A stretch of DNA of 64,000 nucleotides from Metridium senile (taxonomy: Eukaryota > Cnidaria > Anthozoa > Actiniaria > Metridiidae): positions 6,826,139 through 6,890,138 of the forward strand of contig OX459099.1 of assembly GCA_949775045.1 (NCBI GenBank), written 5' to 3'. Positions 45,101 through 55,500 of the stretch are shown here, in pieces. Made by a program: the position numbers and the translations under genes. Positions within the stretch are counted from its first letter, which is position 1, and the number at the start of each line of letters is the position of its first letter. The notes under the pieces are model-generated. The model did no database searches and was not told the DNA's origin. It was given only the letters and a program-made list of their open reading frames with translations.

Positions 45101-48003
45101 TAAAACCACTTGGCTTCGCCGCGTGGTTTTAAATCCTGATAAAACACTCCTCCTCGTTTATTAAACATTACTTAAAAAATTCATGAATAATTAATGAGAC
45201 ATTTTCTAAAGAAATCATGACCATGACGAGTGTTGTAAATCTGATACAACACTAGTGTTGTATATCCTGATTTGCATAAGTTTTAACTGGTAATTTTACG
45301 GCAAAATTTATTTTAATCTTGAAAATTTTGGTAAAATATGAAAGAGCTAACCTAGACATTTTTTAAGTAGTTTACAACATTCGCGTCCGTGTTGTATCGG
45401 CGATACAATCGCGCGCCTTCGGCTTGCGATTGTATCTGCCGATACAACACGGCCGCTCATGTTGTAAACACTACATAAAGCACATTGAACCAATTACATA
45501 AACAAGCCATAACAGTCCCTGTGATTGTGACTGTAATCCTTGTGGTTGCAAGGTGCACCTTATATAAAGGTCCCATCATGCAATTGGTTATAAAGCGTAT
45601 TGTTATGGTTTTTTGTGTGTGAACATGATCACAGATTTGTTCAATGAAAATGTTTATCTTAAAAGTGATTTAGTTGGATTTGTGATTTTCACTTTTATCG
45701 CTCTCTTGAAACGCAAAGTCACACAAATTTTATTGCATAGATCTGCTAAATAGCTTCTTATCTCAAGATAGAATCTTATATGTTATTGGTGGTAGGTGCC
45801 ACAATTGAGAAATGTGCAATGTTCTAAACCCTACACTTTTAGCTTTTCCCAATACAATATATAGAGATTACTTCATAAAAAGTGCGACTCACGCTTTTAA
45901 CTAGTACAGGAACGCCGCCAACACTCGATAAAACCAAAACTTCAAAAATTTATGTAAAATCGTATCTTTCGTTAGAAAACTACATCGGTATAACTTCAAC
46001 ATTTTTTTTTTTCAACTCAAATTCAAACGCTTGGCAATAAGTACCTGAAAAAAGTTTATTTGCAACCAAAAGCAGTCCGCCATTACAAACACTGATTCAA
46101 AGCAATTTTTTCTCTTTGGCCGGGAAAGCCAATCAAAAGCTCGAAACGTCAGTAAAATCGAGTCAACAATCTTTACGGTGTTACAAACTTCAATATATTA
46201 CCTATCTATTAAGTAAGTGCATATAAAAAGGAATGAAATATACGGCTATTATAAAAAGGCAAACTAAAAAAGAAAACTTATAAGTAATGATTTAGAAAGA
46301 CATGAGAAGGTAAAATTCTGCATATTGTAATTATTATTATTTGATAATGGAGCGTGATCGGCTCCGAAACGTCATAAAATTATTTCCTTACTAAGTCTCA
46401 TTTTTACATCCTTTATGTAAAAAAGAAAAATTAAAGAAATAACATAAAAACAGCCAATTTCCGTATCATCTATAATTCATGCAACTAAAACGACAGTGAC
46501 TGCCTCAGTAAAAAGACGAAATAATTGTTAGGTATACAATGGAAGAGGAAGTAGTCTTCAATTATTGATCAGTTGAAATATTACCAGTATTTATTTCTGC
46601 CACTATAGACTTAGGCTTATGCTAAAAAAAGCTTTTTTGCTGTACCATTCTTTATAATTCATGTCCCGTTTTCCCGGACCAGTGAATGGCATTATATTGA
46701 GCAAGTTTCGAAAAAAACTTGATGATCTGCATCTTTTAATATTAAAAAGGTTAACAACCATTCACTCCCAAGCGAGATATAGGGAGTTTCAAATGTTGCA
46801 AGCTATAATACAATAATCGTATCAGCTGTTCTAATAATTCAAATAACAGCCTAAAAGTCATTAAGGTGTTTTGAGCCTTTGTTTGAGACTATTTCAAGAA
46901 GATTTCTTTAATTGAAAAGGTAATATCAATGTCATTTGCACTGGCTCTCAACCCCCATGAGGTATGCAAATTAATGTACATTATTGTTATTTTCTGCAAG
47001 CTCAATTTCCCCAAAACTCCTAAAATCTTCCATGATCGATACAAATGACATTTAAATATAAAGTTGTTATTATTCATATTTCTTTTTGAGTAATAATATT
47101 GAGCATTTCTAAGCAAAGAAAACACGTTCAGACTATAAACCGTCAATCGTGTCAATATCGGCAAAAAAAACATAAATTAACACTTCTCTTATTTATTCCC
47201 GATTTATTCCAAACGCAAAGTGCCACAACTTTTATTGCGCATACTGCTAAATAGCCTTGTATCTCAAGGTAGAATGATATATTTTATTGGGGTTATGTTA
47301 GGTAACACAGTTGAGAAAAGTGCAAATTTCTAAGTCCTATACATTTAGCTTTTCCTGTCACGCTTTCTGAGTTCTCGGTAAATTGGGATTTTTTTGTAAA
47401 TTCACGCAATTTATAATTTTTTATTACTGTTTCTAGCCAAAAGAAGCATGAACCTGCGGATTAGATAAAAGCTTACATTTGAAGAAAAGGCCTAGAAAGT
47501 TGATTTTAAAAGTAGGCCTTGGTGAACTTGAAATTTGCCCTCTTTTGACTGATTTGGGGTGCATGGATATAAATTCGCATAGCGAACGTAAAAGGTATTT
47601 TTGAACGATTCTAACTCCAGTTTTGTGGTAAAGATAGATAGTACTGTCGATGGTAGATATACAAAAGAAACCAAGAACTAGTGGTCCGCTCTTATCGAGA
47701 CACTCTTAACACTATTTTGTACTAGTAAGTACTATTTGTTTCATGGGTTTATTGTGAGAAGTGCGAAGCAATTTACAGTTGTTTTAACAAAACATGTCCA
47801 AAAAGCAACTATTAAAATATAATGCTATGAAGTTGAAAATAATATAAAAAACAGTAAACTTTATAATGTCTCATGGCTTACAGCCTGGCACCTGTGCTCT
47901 ACTAATCGAGGAGACAAAGTCGAAACAAGTTACATTTACCTTCAACAAGCTTCATTGTGAGGATAATGCACCAGATTACAACCAAAACATCATGGCCATC
48001 CAT
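36195..48003 (-). CDS. Lectin gene C: secreted PAN-EGF-TSP1-fibrinogen protein, intact
   Basis: Exons: 48003-47940 (signal peptide [21 protein letters not shown]), 42580-42318 (PAN), 42211-42136 (EGF-like, [13 protein letters not shown]), 40643-40491 (TSP1, [10 protein letters not shown]), 40131-40046, 37292-37013 and 36451-36195 (fibrinogen domain). Total 392 codons, phases 1,0,1,1,0,1, canonical splice sites throughout. Residues about 22-109 PAN, 110-134 EGF-like, 135-186 TSP1, 187-392 fibrinogen. The first PAN cysteine (KDGC in A, B and E) is Ser here and in D. The fibrinogen domain keeps [26 protein letters not shown] and EMKIRP; the calcium-loop region reads [13 protein letters not shown] secreted carbohydrate- or pattern-recognition protein is the likely role, inferred from domain families. 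Exon 5 is abutted by a retroelement insertion next to its donor. Intron 1 (5.4 kb) is a junction of two different paralogue types. Confidence 0.85.
37417..37868. mobile_element. TTAA-flanked MITE 1 (gene C)
   Basis: Terminal inverted repeat GTAATGATGTGT at the left and ACACATCATTAC at the right, flanked on both sides by TTAA (37413-37416, 37869-37872). Genes B and E have an uninterrupted TTTAAAAATAAATG here. A TTAA duplication suggests mobilisation by a piggyBac- or Kolobok-type transposase. Confidence 0.75.
37873..38202. mobile_element. TTAA-flanked MITE 2 (gene C)
   Basis: Begins GGTGTTTCCACAC and ends GTGAAACACC, flanked by TTAA at 37869-37872 and 38203-38206. It shares its left TTAA with MITE 1. 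The body is an imperfect foldback (GATCAACTTTCCCTG near 37911 and its complement near 38131). Confidence 0.75.
38278..39809 (+). mobile_element. LINE (CR1/L2/Jockey-like) 5'-truncated copy in gene C
   Basis: RT fragment from [16 protein letters not shown] through [42 protein letters not shown] and FADDTKL, then a C-terminal part with YCSQVWAP and [11 protein letters not shown]. The reading frame is broken by a 5-bp insertion near 38508 and again near 39110. It ends in a TAAATAAATAAATA tail. G-tract at 39717-39733. A second, inverted retroelement tail (AAGTCAATCTTTATTTTACC, about 39810-40035) follows directly. Confidence 0.85.
40680..41072. repeat. 20-bp minisatellite in gene C (about 19 units)
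   Basis: Unit AAACACGAATCAATATTCGG with ACAAATC and ACAAAATA variants in strict 20-bp register, in the intron between TSP1 and EGF-like exons. Reading frames through it are artefacts of composition. Confidence 0.95.
41205..41800 (+). pseudogene. Relic of a cnidarian integrase-domain transposon gene (gene C intron)
   Basis: The ATG near 41211 opens [12 protein letters not shown], then a zinc-ribbon-like FCYSCGQ part (intact at 54707, broken here by a 16-bp deletion). A second part at 41578-41790 reads [26 protein letters not shown] and, in a shifted frame, [17 protein letters not shown], matching the helix-turn-helix region that precedes the rve domain in cnidarian integrase genes as I remember them. 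Frames are broken and no catalytic core remains. Hairpins near 41384 and 41513 (GTCGGGCTAG, CTAGCCCGAC) lie between the two parts. Confidence 0.55.
43190..43467. repeat. Disrupted large inverted repeat in intron 1 of gene C
   Basis: The left arm begins near GAACCATGAAAACACTAATT; the loop is around 43360-43400; the right arm stops abruptly at about 43467 after CCAAATCCAGAAAATA. The complete palindrome is in gene D at 56715-57080. Confidence 0.8.
43468..43944. other. Unassigned segment in intron 1 of gene C
   Basis: DNA found nowhere else in the window, between the broken palindrome and the relic of a gene B type exon 2 edge. It contains GGCATATAAGCCGG (TATA-like) at about 43557 but no recognisable protein. 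It could be part of an LTR or another element. Confidence 0.4.
43945..43983 (-). pseudogene. Relic of the 5' edge of a PAN exon (gene B type)
   Basis: GCCATCTTTACCTGTAAG and the following AATGAAAGTGTTGTTAAA match the acceptor region of exon 2, closest to gene B (30731-30770). Only about 12 exon bases remain. It marks a recombination junction inside intron 1 of gene C. Confidence 0.7.
43984..44485 (+). mobile_element. LINE 3' end fragment (CR1/L2-like)
   Basis: Translates, with one frame break near 44140, to [22 protein letters not shown]...[49 protein letters not shown]. This is the conserved C-terminal tail of CR1/L2-type RT proteins. It ends in a TACCAA repeat tail (44475-44500). Distinct from the LINE at 38278. 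Confidence 0.8.
44486..44880. repeat. 107-bp satellite in intron 1 of gene C (about 3.7 units)
   Basis: Same unit as at 30799-31121, here following directly on the LINE tail. A further unit lies at 45478-45600, after an insertion. Confidence 0.9.
44881..45477. mobile_element. Foldback-rich insertion splitting the 107-bp satellite
   Basis: About 600 bp not present in gene B's satellite. It holds two hairpins with CpG-rich loops: GTGTTTTATCAGG/CCTGATAAAACAC (about 45089-45148) and GTGTTGTATCGGCGATACAATCGC/GCGATTGTATC-GCCGATACAACAC (about 45391-45451). Likely one or two MITEs. Confidence 0.65.
45601..47939. other. Intron 1 of gene C, gene B type part
   Basis: Homologous along its length to 31122-33109, with some extra DNA at about 46300-46800. 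No exon was recognised. Confidence 0.7.
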
Positions 48004-48085
48004 GTCAGGACTTTCTTGTTTTTATCTTGATCAAGTGATATATTGTTGAAAGTTTACTAAAGTGAATTAATATTTTATGTCTTAA

Positions 48086-48112
48086 CCAATATAATCAGCC
48101 AATCAATGGCCA
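48086..48112 (-). promoter_or_regulatory. Putative core promoter of gene C
   Basis: CCATTGATTGGCTGATTATATTGG on the minus strand, about 85-110 nt before the ATG. Identical to the B version, supporting a B-derived promoter for C. Confidence 0.4.
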
Positions 48113-48874
48113 AGTGATGTACCTCTTCAGTGTCGAACGTCTGGTTCCCATTAAAATGTGAGTTAATTAATATTTTATTTCTTAACGAAGATTCATTACT
48201 GCTAAACAACCAATCAATGACCATTCCCTGCTGCATTATTTATTTCAGTGACTACTTTACAATAATGGATATTATACATATTTACCATTAAAATCTGTCT
48301 ACAATACAGGAGTTAGCCTATAATTATGTGGATATCTAAGGAATAATCATTTAAAATGGGCCATAGGTCTAGTACTAAAAAGTGAAAAGAGAAAACGAAA
48401 GATCTCTGAGTTATGAACAAATGATTTACCAGGTTCAGCCAATCATATCATTGATTGGCTTTTATGTATTTTAATAGACTGCCAGCAGTCCCTACTTTTC
48501 CCTCCGGATTCAGAAAATTTTAACGAGCGAGCGGGGATTGGGGGCAAGTTGGGGAGCCGGGGAGGAGGGGATTTCCTCTCCCATCGCTCCTCCCTCTTTT
48601 CGTCCCCAATCCCCCGCTCATTTTCTCTCGTTTTCCTCGGAATTTGGAGGGAAAAGAAGGGACTGTTCGCAGTCTAGTATTTTAATATTAAGATATACTC
48701 TAAGTTTCCATGAAACATGAACAGCTTTTCGTATTGTTTTGTTTTGTTTTTTGAAACGTGCAATGGTCATTTTATATTACGTGAAACGTGATTCATTTCA
48801 TCATCTACCACTGCAACAACTTGTTATATTCATATAACACAAACACGAAAAACCAAAACATACTCCGAAAAAAT

Positions 48875-49170
48875 CGATGGGTGGCACGGGTGGCCTAGCG
48901 ATGAGAGCGCTGGCCTTTCACCGCTGTGGTCCAGGTTCGAGTGCCGCGGCTCGGCCATGGATGATATGTGAGTTGAGTTTGTTTGATGTGTTCTTCTCTC
49001 CTATTCCACGAGGGCTTTTCTCCGGGTTATCCGGTTTTCCTCCTCCGCAAAAATGAACATGTGCATGAGCTGCGTTGTGTGCCAAATATTTAACGTAGAG
49101 GTAGTGAGTCTCCCCAATTAGTAGGGCACACGTGTCCATCTAGAAGATTTTGTTATAATATTTGAGACGT
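48875..49170 (+). mobile_element. tRNA-derived SINE with Nin-like domain, copy 2
   Basis: Counterpart of the SINE at 35477 in the right half of the segmental duplication: same insertion site, with few substitutions. B box here is GGTTCGAGTGCC, closer to consensus. Confidence 0.8.
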
Positions 49171-49239
49171 TAAAAATGATTTTATTTGTAATAACAAGAC
49201 AACAAATACCGACATCCTTTGCAGGCTTCAGAGTGTGGA

Positions 49240-49430
49240 CTATACTGACACTTTAGCTTCCGTTGCACACTTCTTAGTTCAAACGTCGCATCTCACATGT
49301 GCCGAATCTAATTGTTTGAATTCATTTGCATTGGTCATGATCTGTTCCATGCCCCTATAATGTGGAAATTCTGATTCCTTACATCGCTTTTAATTACGTT
49401 CTCAAAACAAAAACAAGACAATAGAGTGAT
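49240..49430. repeat. Cluster spacer module, copy 6 (shortened)
   Basis: Same internal deletion as copy 5. Confidence 0.75.
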
Positions 49431-49439
49431 AGCAGTGCT

Positions 49440-49445
49440 TTTATT
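49440..49445 (-). terminator. Poly(A) signal of lectin gene D
   Basis: AATAAA on the minus strand, 152 nt after the stop, as in gene C. Confidence 0.6.
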
Positions 49446-49596
49446 AGATAAATGATCAAACCATTTATACATGTTTATAATCTTGCAATGCTATTGTGCA
49501 ATACTACATGGTATTATTTCGTGTTAGTAGCTAAAAGGCTCTTACTTCAACGTTCTGATGAGTCAAACATTAACGACAGTGTTCCTTCTCCGCCGC

Positions 49597-52500
49597 CTAG
49601 GTTGGTCGTATTTTCATCTCAGCTGTTTTGGCTGAGTAATAGTGACTTTTCCATGTTTTCCAGTTAATACCAATGGCATAGGATGAATGACTGCCATTCA
49701 AGTACAAACCATTCAAATTCGAATTATGGCAGCCCACATACCACCATGCTCCTTTGTATGTCACAGCACAATTACCAGCATATGAGTCGTGATTGCGGTC
49801 TTTGGTCGAGAATGGTTGATTGACATGACGTATTAGGGAGTCTCCTGCACTACCTAGAAATATACCAAAACAAATTGACTGATATAGTGCTTATATCTAA
49901 AATTTTACCATGAATTGGCACTACGTAAAAACCCTAATAGTATTATGGCAAAGCACTAACAATATTATGGCTACGTACATACAACCACCTGCAAACAACC
50001 TTGAATCGCTAGACAAGCTTAACTTAGGGACCAAGCATTATTTTCAGGGGGGCTGGTGGACTTTGAATTTCTCTTGTATAAATTTGTGACCCCTCCTCCC
50101 TGAAGAGCCCTTTGTCTCTCTTAGCCCCATCTTTAACTATTTTTTTGTCATCTCTTTTAAACGAAGTACTAAATCATTTTAAGTTCCTTACTCTTTTGAG
50201 TTTTTGAAGTGCTTATACATGCAATTGTTTAATTTACGTCTACTTGTTAACTTTAAAAGACTCTTACTCAACGAGGTAGTCCGAGTTACAGCTTAACCAA
50301 GATGACACATGTAGTAAAAAAAAAAAGCCTCTGGCTCGGATATAAGGGCGACCATATTCAACGTTATGACTTATAAATTGATTGATTGATTGATTGATTG
50401 ATATATCTCACCTCCAGCGTAATTTCCAAGACTCAACTTGTACTTGTTGGCTTCATCGCTCACAGCAAAATAATCGTACTCTGCATAGTCGCTTTCTAGA
50501 TCAACACGAAGATGATTGCGAATCTGGTGGGTCAGTCGGTAGATTTTGTCAAGTCCTAACCAGAATTCACCAGTTAGATTACCAAACCCAACCTTGTAGT
50601 CCTGCCATCCTCGATAGAAGTCTACTGAATCATCTTTTCTTTTCTGGATAACTGTCCATCCACCGCCATCGGTTTGTTGATCACAGTAATACTACAGAAA
50701 TAGATGATAATAATTTGTACAACGAGATTCACATCAACAATAAATAATACAATGAATTATAAATAAATAATTATGAATAATATATGGACGAAAACATCCC
50801 GGTGAAAGCACAATTTAAGTAATGATGTGTGTAAGAACGAGGCAGGCAAACGGCAATGGAATGCCGAAAGGTGCTAATTGTGCATTGTCTAATCCGTCCA
50901 TCTCATTGGTTAAAACATGAAAATCTGCCATAATTTCAAAACTAAGCCGAGTTTTTAATATTTTATTTGTTATCTAATTCCCATTTCATCTAAGATTTCC
51001 TGAGCCTTTATATATCAAAATTTCTATGTGGGGAACATATCAAATTGTAAACGTCTTGTGGCTATTGTTTTGAGCGCTTATGATTGGACGAGATCTTTTA
51101 GTACAAAAGAAACTTTGTTCCAAAACAGAGTTTTTGCACAGTTTATTTTTAAAATAAGTTACCTATAGGCTGATATACTTTCAGTCTGAGAACTGAGACA
51201 TTCTTATGTGGGGAGGTTGCTATTGCCGCAGAACAATAGAGAGTTGCCTACTTCTTACACACATCATTACTTAAGATGTTTCCACACTTCCAATTTTCAT
51301 TTAGCGAATTGATCAACTTTCCCTGTTAGATCTGATCAAGATGTATTTTGCACCAGATACAAAGCATAGATTGAAGTTTTGATTGATATCAATTTTAGAT
51401 GTCAATTTTAGAAAAGCGTATTTCCGCCATCTTTGTTTTATGTTGCCATAGCGACACCAATTGAATTGAAATTGGCATCAATCAAATTCCTTCTATGCTT
51501 TGTATCTGGTGAAAAATATACATTGATCAGACCAGGGAAAGTTGATCATCTCGCTAAATTAAAATGGGAAGTGTGGTCATTAAAAAAACTACTGGGAAAC
51601 ACCTTAAAAATAAATGTTTTCACTTTGTAACAATTATTTGCTGAGAGGTGAATATTGATATACTCAGCCATAATAGGTAAGATAAGCCATACAGGCCAAT
51701 CTCTTTATTGCCACTATTATCAAAAGTACTTGAACGATGTATTTACAATAAGCTCATAGTTCACGTGTCAAGCCAACTTCACCATCTACTATTTGGCTTC
51801 TTGAAGGGTAAATCGACAACTTCCAAATTACTACTCGTACTTCACGATATTGGCAAAATGCTAGACAATAGATGTCAAGTGGACTCTATATACGTAGACT
51901 TTGCCAAAGCTTTTGGTACAAAGGTCGACCACTCACTTCTGTTGGCCAAGCTTCGTCGCTTTGGTATATGGGGGAACTTACAGTATTGGATCAGTGACTA
52001 TCTATCTGGACGCTACCAGCGAGTTACTGTGCTTGGTGAAACTTCTGTTGAACTCCCAGTTGTGTCAGGGGTCCCGCAAGGTTCAATACTGGGCCCTCTA
52101 CTTTTTCTCATCTTTGTAAACGATCTTCCTGAAACTGCATCAGGGCAAACTAGTGTTGCTATGTTCGCAGATGACACCAAACTCTATCGTGGTGTCAGGA
52201 GAGCTGACGATGGCCTCAGTCTACAGCACGACTTAAACGATCTGGAACAGTGGTGTCGAGACTGGAGAATGGACCTAAACCAGAAGAAATGCGCAGTGCT
52301 TTCCATCACAAGAAGTCGTCAACCAATAACTTGTCAATATGAACTCCTTGGTCTACCTATTAAAACAACAAACAGCCAAAAGGACCTCGGTTTAACCATC
52401 ACAAGCGACCTCAAGTGGAATAAACAAGTCCAGGAAGTGTCATCGAAGTCAAACAAAATGCTAGGATTTTTAGACGATCAGCGTTCGACATCCGTGACCA

Positions 52501-55500
52501 ACAAGTTTGCAAGACTCTATACCTTACCATCGTCCGTAGCCGACTAGCCTACTGCAGCCAAGTATGGGCCCCACAGACGGTTAATAATATTTCTACGATG
52601 GAACGTATTCAACGGCGTGCAACCAAGTTTATCATGGCGCTTCCTACAGGACCGAAGTATCTTATAAGGACAGAGTTTGTAAACTTAGTATTTTACCTCT
52701 GTGTTACTGGCACGAATATCTTGATGTTGTCTATCTCTCTATAAATGTCTACTTAACAACTCTGACAATGATATATCTACTAGTATATCTGTACGTGTAA
52801 CTAGATCTGCAAATCGTGATAATGGCCTATTGCTAAATAAAATCAAATGTAAGACCGTAACATTTCAAAATAGTTTTTACATCAGAGCACCTCGAACTTG
52901 GAATACTCTTCCCTGCTCTTTTAAGAAAGCCTTGTTCCAACACTATCTAGACCTAACAAAGTATATCTATAATCCTGACAATCCTAGAACTTTCAAATCT
53001 ATTTGTGTAAAATGTCATTTAAGTCGTCCTCTGAGCTCCCTTAATGACAAATCATGCTGTCAATATGTAGTTACTTCATGTAAACATCTTTATATTAGCT
53101 TTTTCGTTTTTTCGTTTTTTTTTGGGGGGGGGGGGGGCGTTACTGGAGATCCTCTCTGTGGGTTTTCCCTGCTCTACGTAGTTTGGCGAATTTTGTAAAT
53201 AAATAAATAAATACACAAGTCAAGTCAATCTTTATTTCACCCACACATTATAACAATACTTACATATAAATAACAATACAAATATAATATTTACATATAG
53301 AGGAAAAAAAAGTGAAAAACGCGTAATTGTTATTTGCATACATTTGTATTTTATTATAAATTTAATATATCTTTGTTATTCTTAAGTAGAGGGGTGGAGG
53401 CTGTCTAAAATAACTTTCGTTAAACTAGTCAGACAGCCTATTTTACACACCTTAGTATCTCCATTGTCAGAAGGGAAAGTGTACACGCCGCTTATTCTAC
53501 AGCCACATGCTGAAGCATCGGAACAGTTCTTGGGTACTACAGGGTAAGTATTAATATTAAAATTGAATTGTACTTTTGCAACCATATAAAGTAGAATCTA
53601 CCATCTGTTGTTAAAATGGTGTTTTTAACCGTCAAGTGTCAGAGTTATCTCTCTATTGAGACCTTCGTACAATATCCATATTTGTAGACACGGTTTTTTA
53701 AACAGTTTAGCCGTGACTCATACAGCACTTTCGTGAAACATCTCACACAATAATTATGATTATGATTCTACTTCAGTTTTTACCACTTCCGAAATCTGTT
53801 TGAGATAGGACAACTCAAAACAATATGGAATCCATTGTTAAGCACTCACCAAGATCATTATCGTATACTAAGAAAAATAATTCTCATTTACTTACTTTTT
53901 TCATAGACTTTCTTGTCGTCATTCTCATGGTCATGCCATTCGGGGCAATCTGACGCTGTTGCATTTGTGAACGGGTTACGACAGAAACGTACACGAGATC
54001 GAGTCGTGGGACATTTGCACCATGGACTCCACTGACTCCATATACCATCTGGGAAAAAAAAGTCACCATGTTACGGCGGCCCAAAAGGGTCAAACACGAA
54101 ACAATATTCAGAAACACGAAACAATATTCGGAAACACGAATCAATATTCGGAAACACAAAATAATACTCGGAAACACAAATCAATATTCGGAATTCGGAA
54201 ACACAAATCAATATTCGGAAACACAAATCAATATTCGGAAACACGAATCAATATTCTGAAACACAAAATAATATTCCGAAACACGAATCAATATTCGGAA
54301 ACACGAATCAATATTCGGATTTCGAAACACAAATCATTATTCGGAAACACGAATCAATATTCGGAAACACGAATCAATATTCGGAAACACGAATCAATAT
54401 TCGGAAACACGAATCAATATTCGGAAACACGAATCAATATTCGGAAACACAAAATAATATTCGGAAACACGAATCAATATTCGGAAACACAAATCAATAT
54501 TCGGAAACACGAATCAATATTCGGAAACACAAAATAATATTCGGAAACACGAATCAATATTCGGAAACATAAATATTTAAACCAAGTCACCCCCCAGAGC
54601 TCAAAACACAAGTCGAGGGCATGGTAAACAGTTCGAAATATCTGACAGAGGAATACTGGGAATACTTCTGTTTTGGAACGCCTGTCACAAATTAACAACA
54701 TCCAAGATGGCGTCCTACTCAGTTGTAGTTATTGGGGGCAGAAGTGTTGTTCCCAATAACGCTGCAAAGTTTTGTTATTCTTGTGGCCAGACGTTGGATG
54801 TTGAAATGTGTGATGTCGATTTGTGTGCAATATCAGCAAATGACTTTTTATGACAAACTGCGCTATATACTGTAACTAGACGCTCTTTGAGCGTGAAGTC
54901 GGGCTAGTCATAAAATCAACACAGGAGGCTAAACAATTCTACTTTGGGCTTCCTGTGTTCGTTCCCAAAGCATCATGGGGGACTATACGCGACGTGACAG
55001 ATAGATAGGCTAAAAGGTAAAACTAGAGTTGGGCCTTCTAGCCCGACTAATTATTATTAATTATTATTAATTATTGATTATATCGGAAATGTTTCATCGC
55101 GGCTACTGGTACGATGCTATTGTTGGTTTACTTGAAAAGAAAGGCCACAAGATGCACTTGAGAACACTGCTGAAGAGAAGGCTAAGTACTGGGACTTCAG
55201 AGAAAAGGACATAAATTTGACGAATCCGAAATTGAATTACTTATCAAAAGAGAAGTCAAAGGTGCAACGGAAGGCTTTTACCTCTCTGGGGTTTTAACAC
55301 ACCTTCTTCTTCATTATAACGCCTTTGACTTTGGATTTTTCCCCCTTCTTGGACGAATTAAAACGACTGATCCTGTCGTCTTTCTTCTTGAGCATCAACG
55401 CATTAAATGTAGGTAGTTTGACACACGATTTAGTGGCACTCATTTAAACATTGTGTTTGACCCTTTTGCATGGGCCACCGTATACCATGTCAATGTATTC

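Larger units (their letters stand above)
35026..48427. repeat. Recent segmental duplication, left copy
   Basis: From CCAGGTTCAGCCAATC at about 35026 this block, holding the SINE, spacer and gene C exons 7-2, is repeated with very few differences from 48428 onward (offset about 13.4 kb), including shared insertions in the introns. Homology with the right copy runs to about 43467; beyond that the left copy continues with DNA of the gene B type. Confidence 0.85.
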
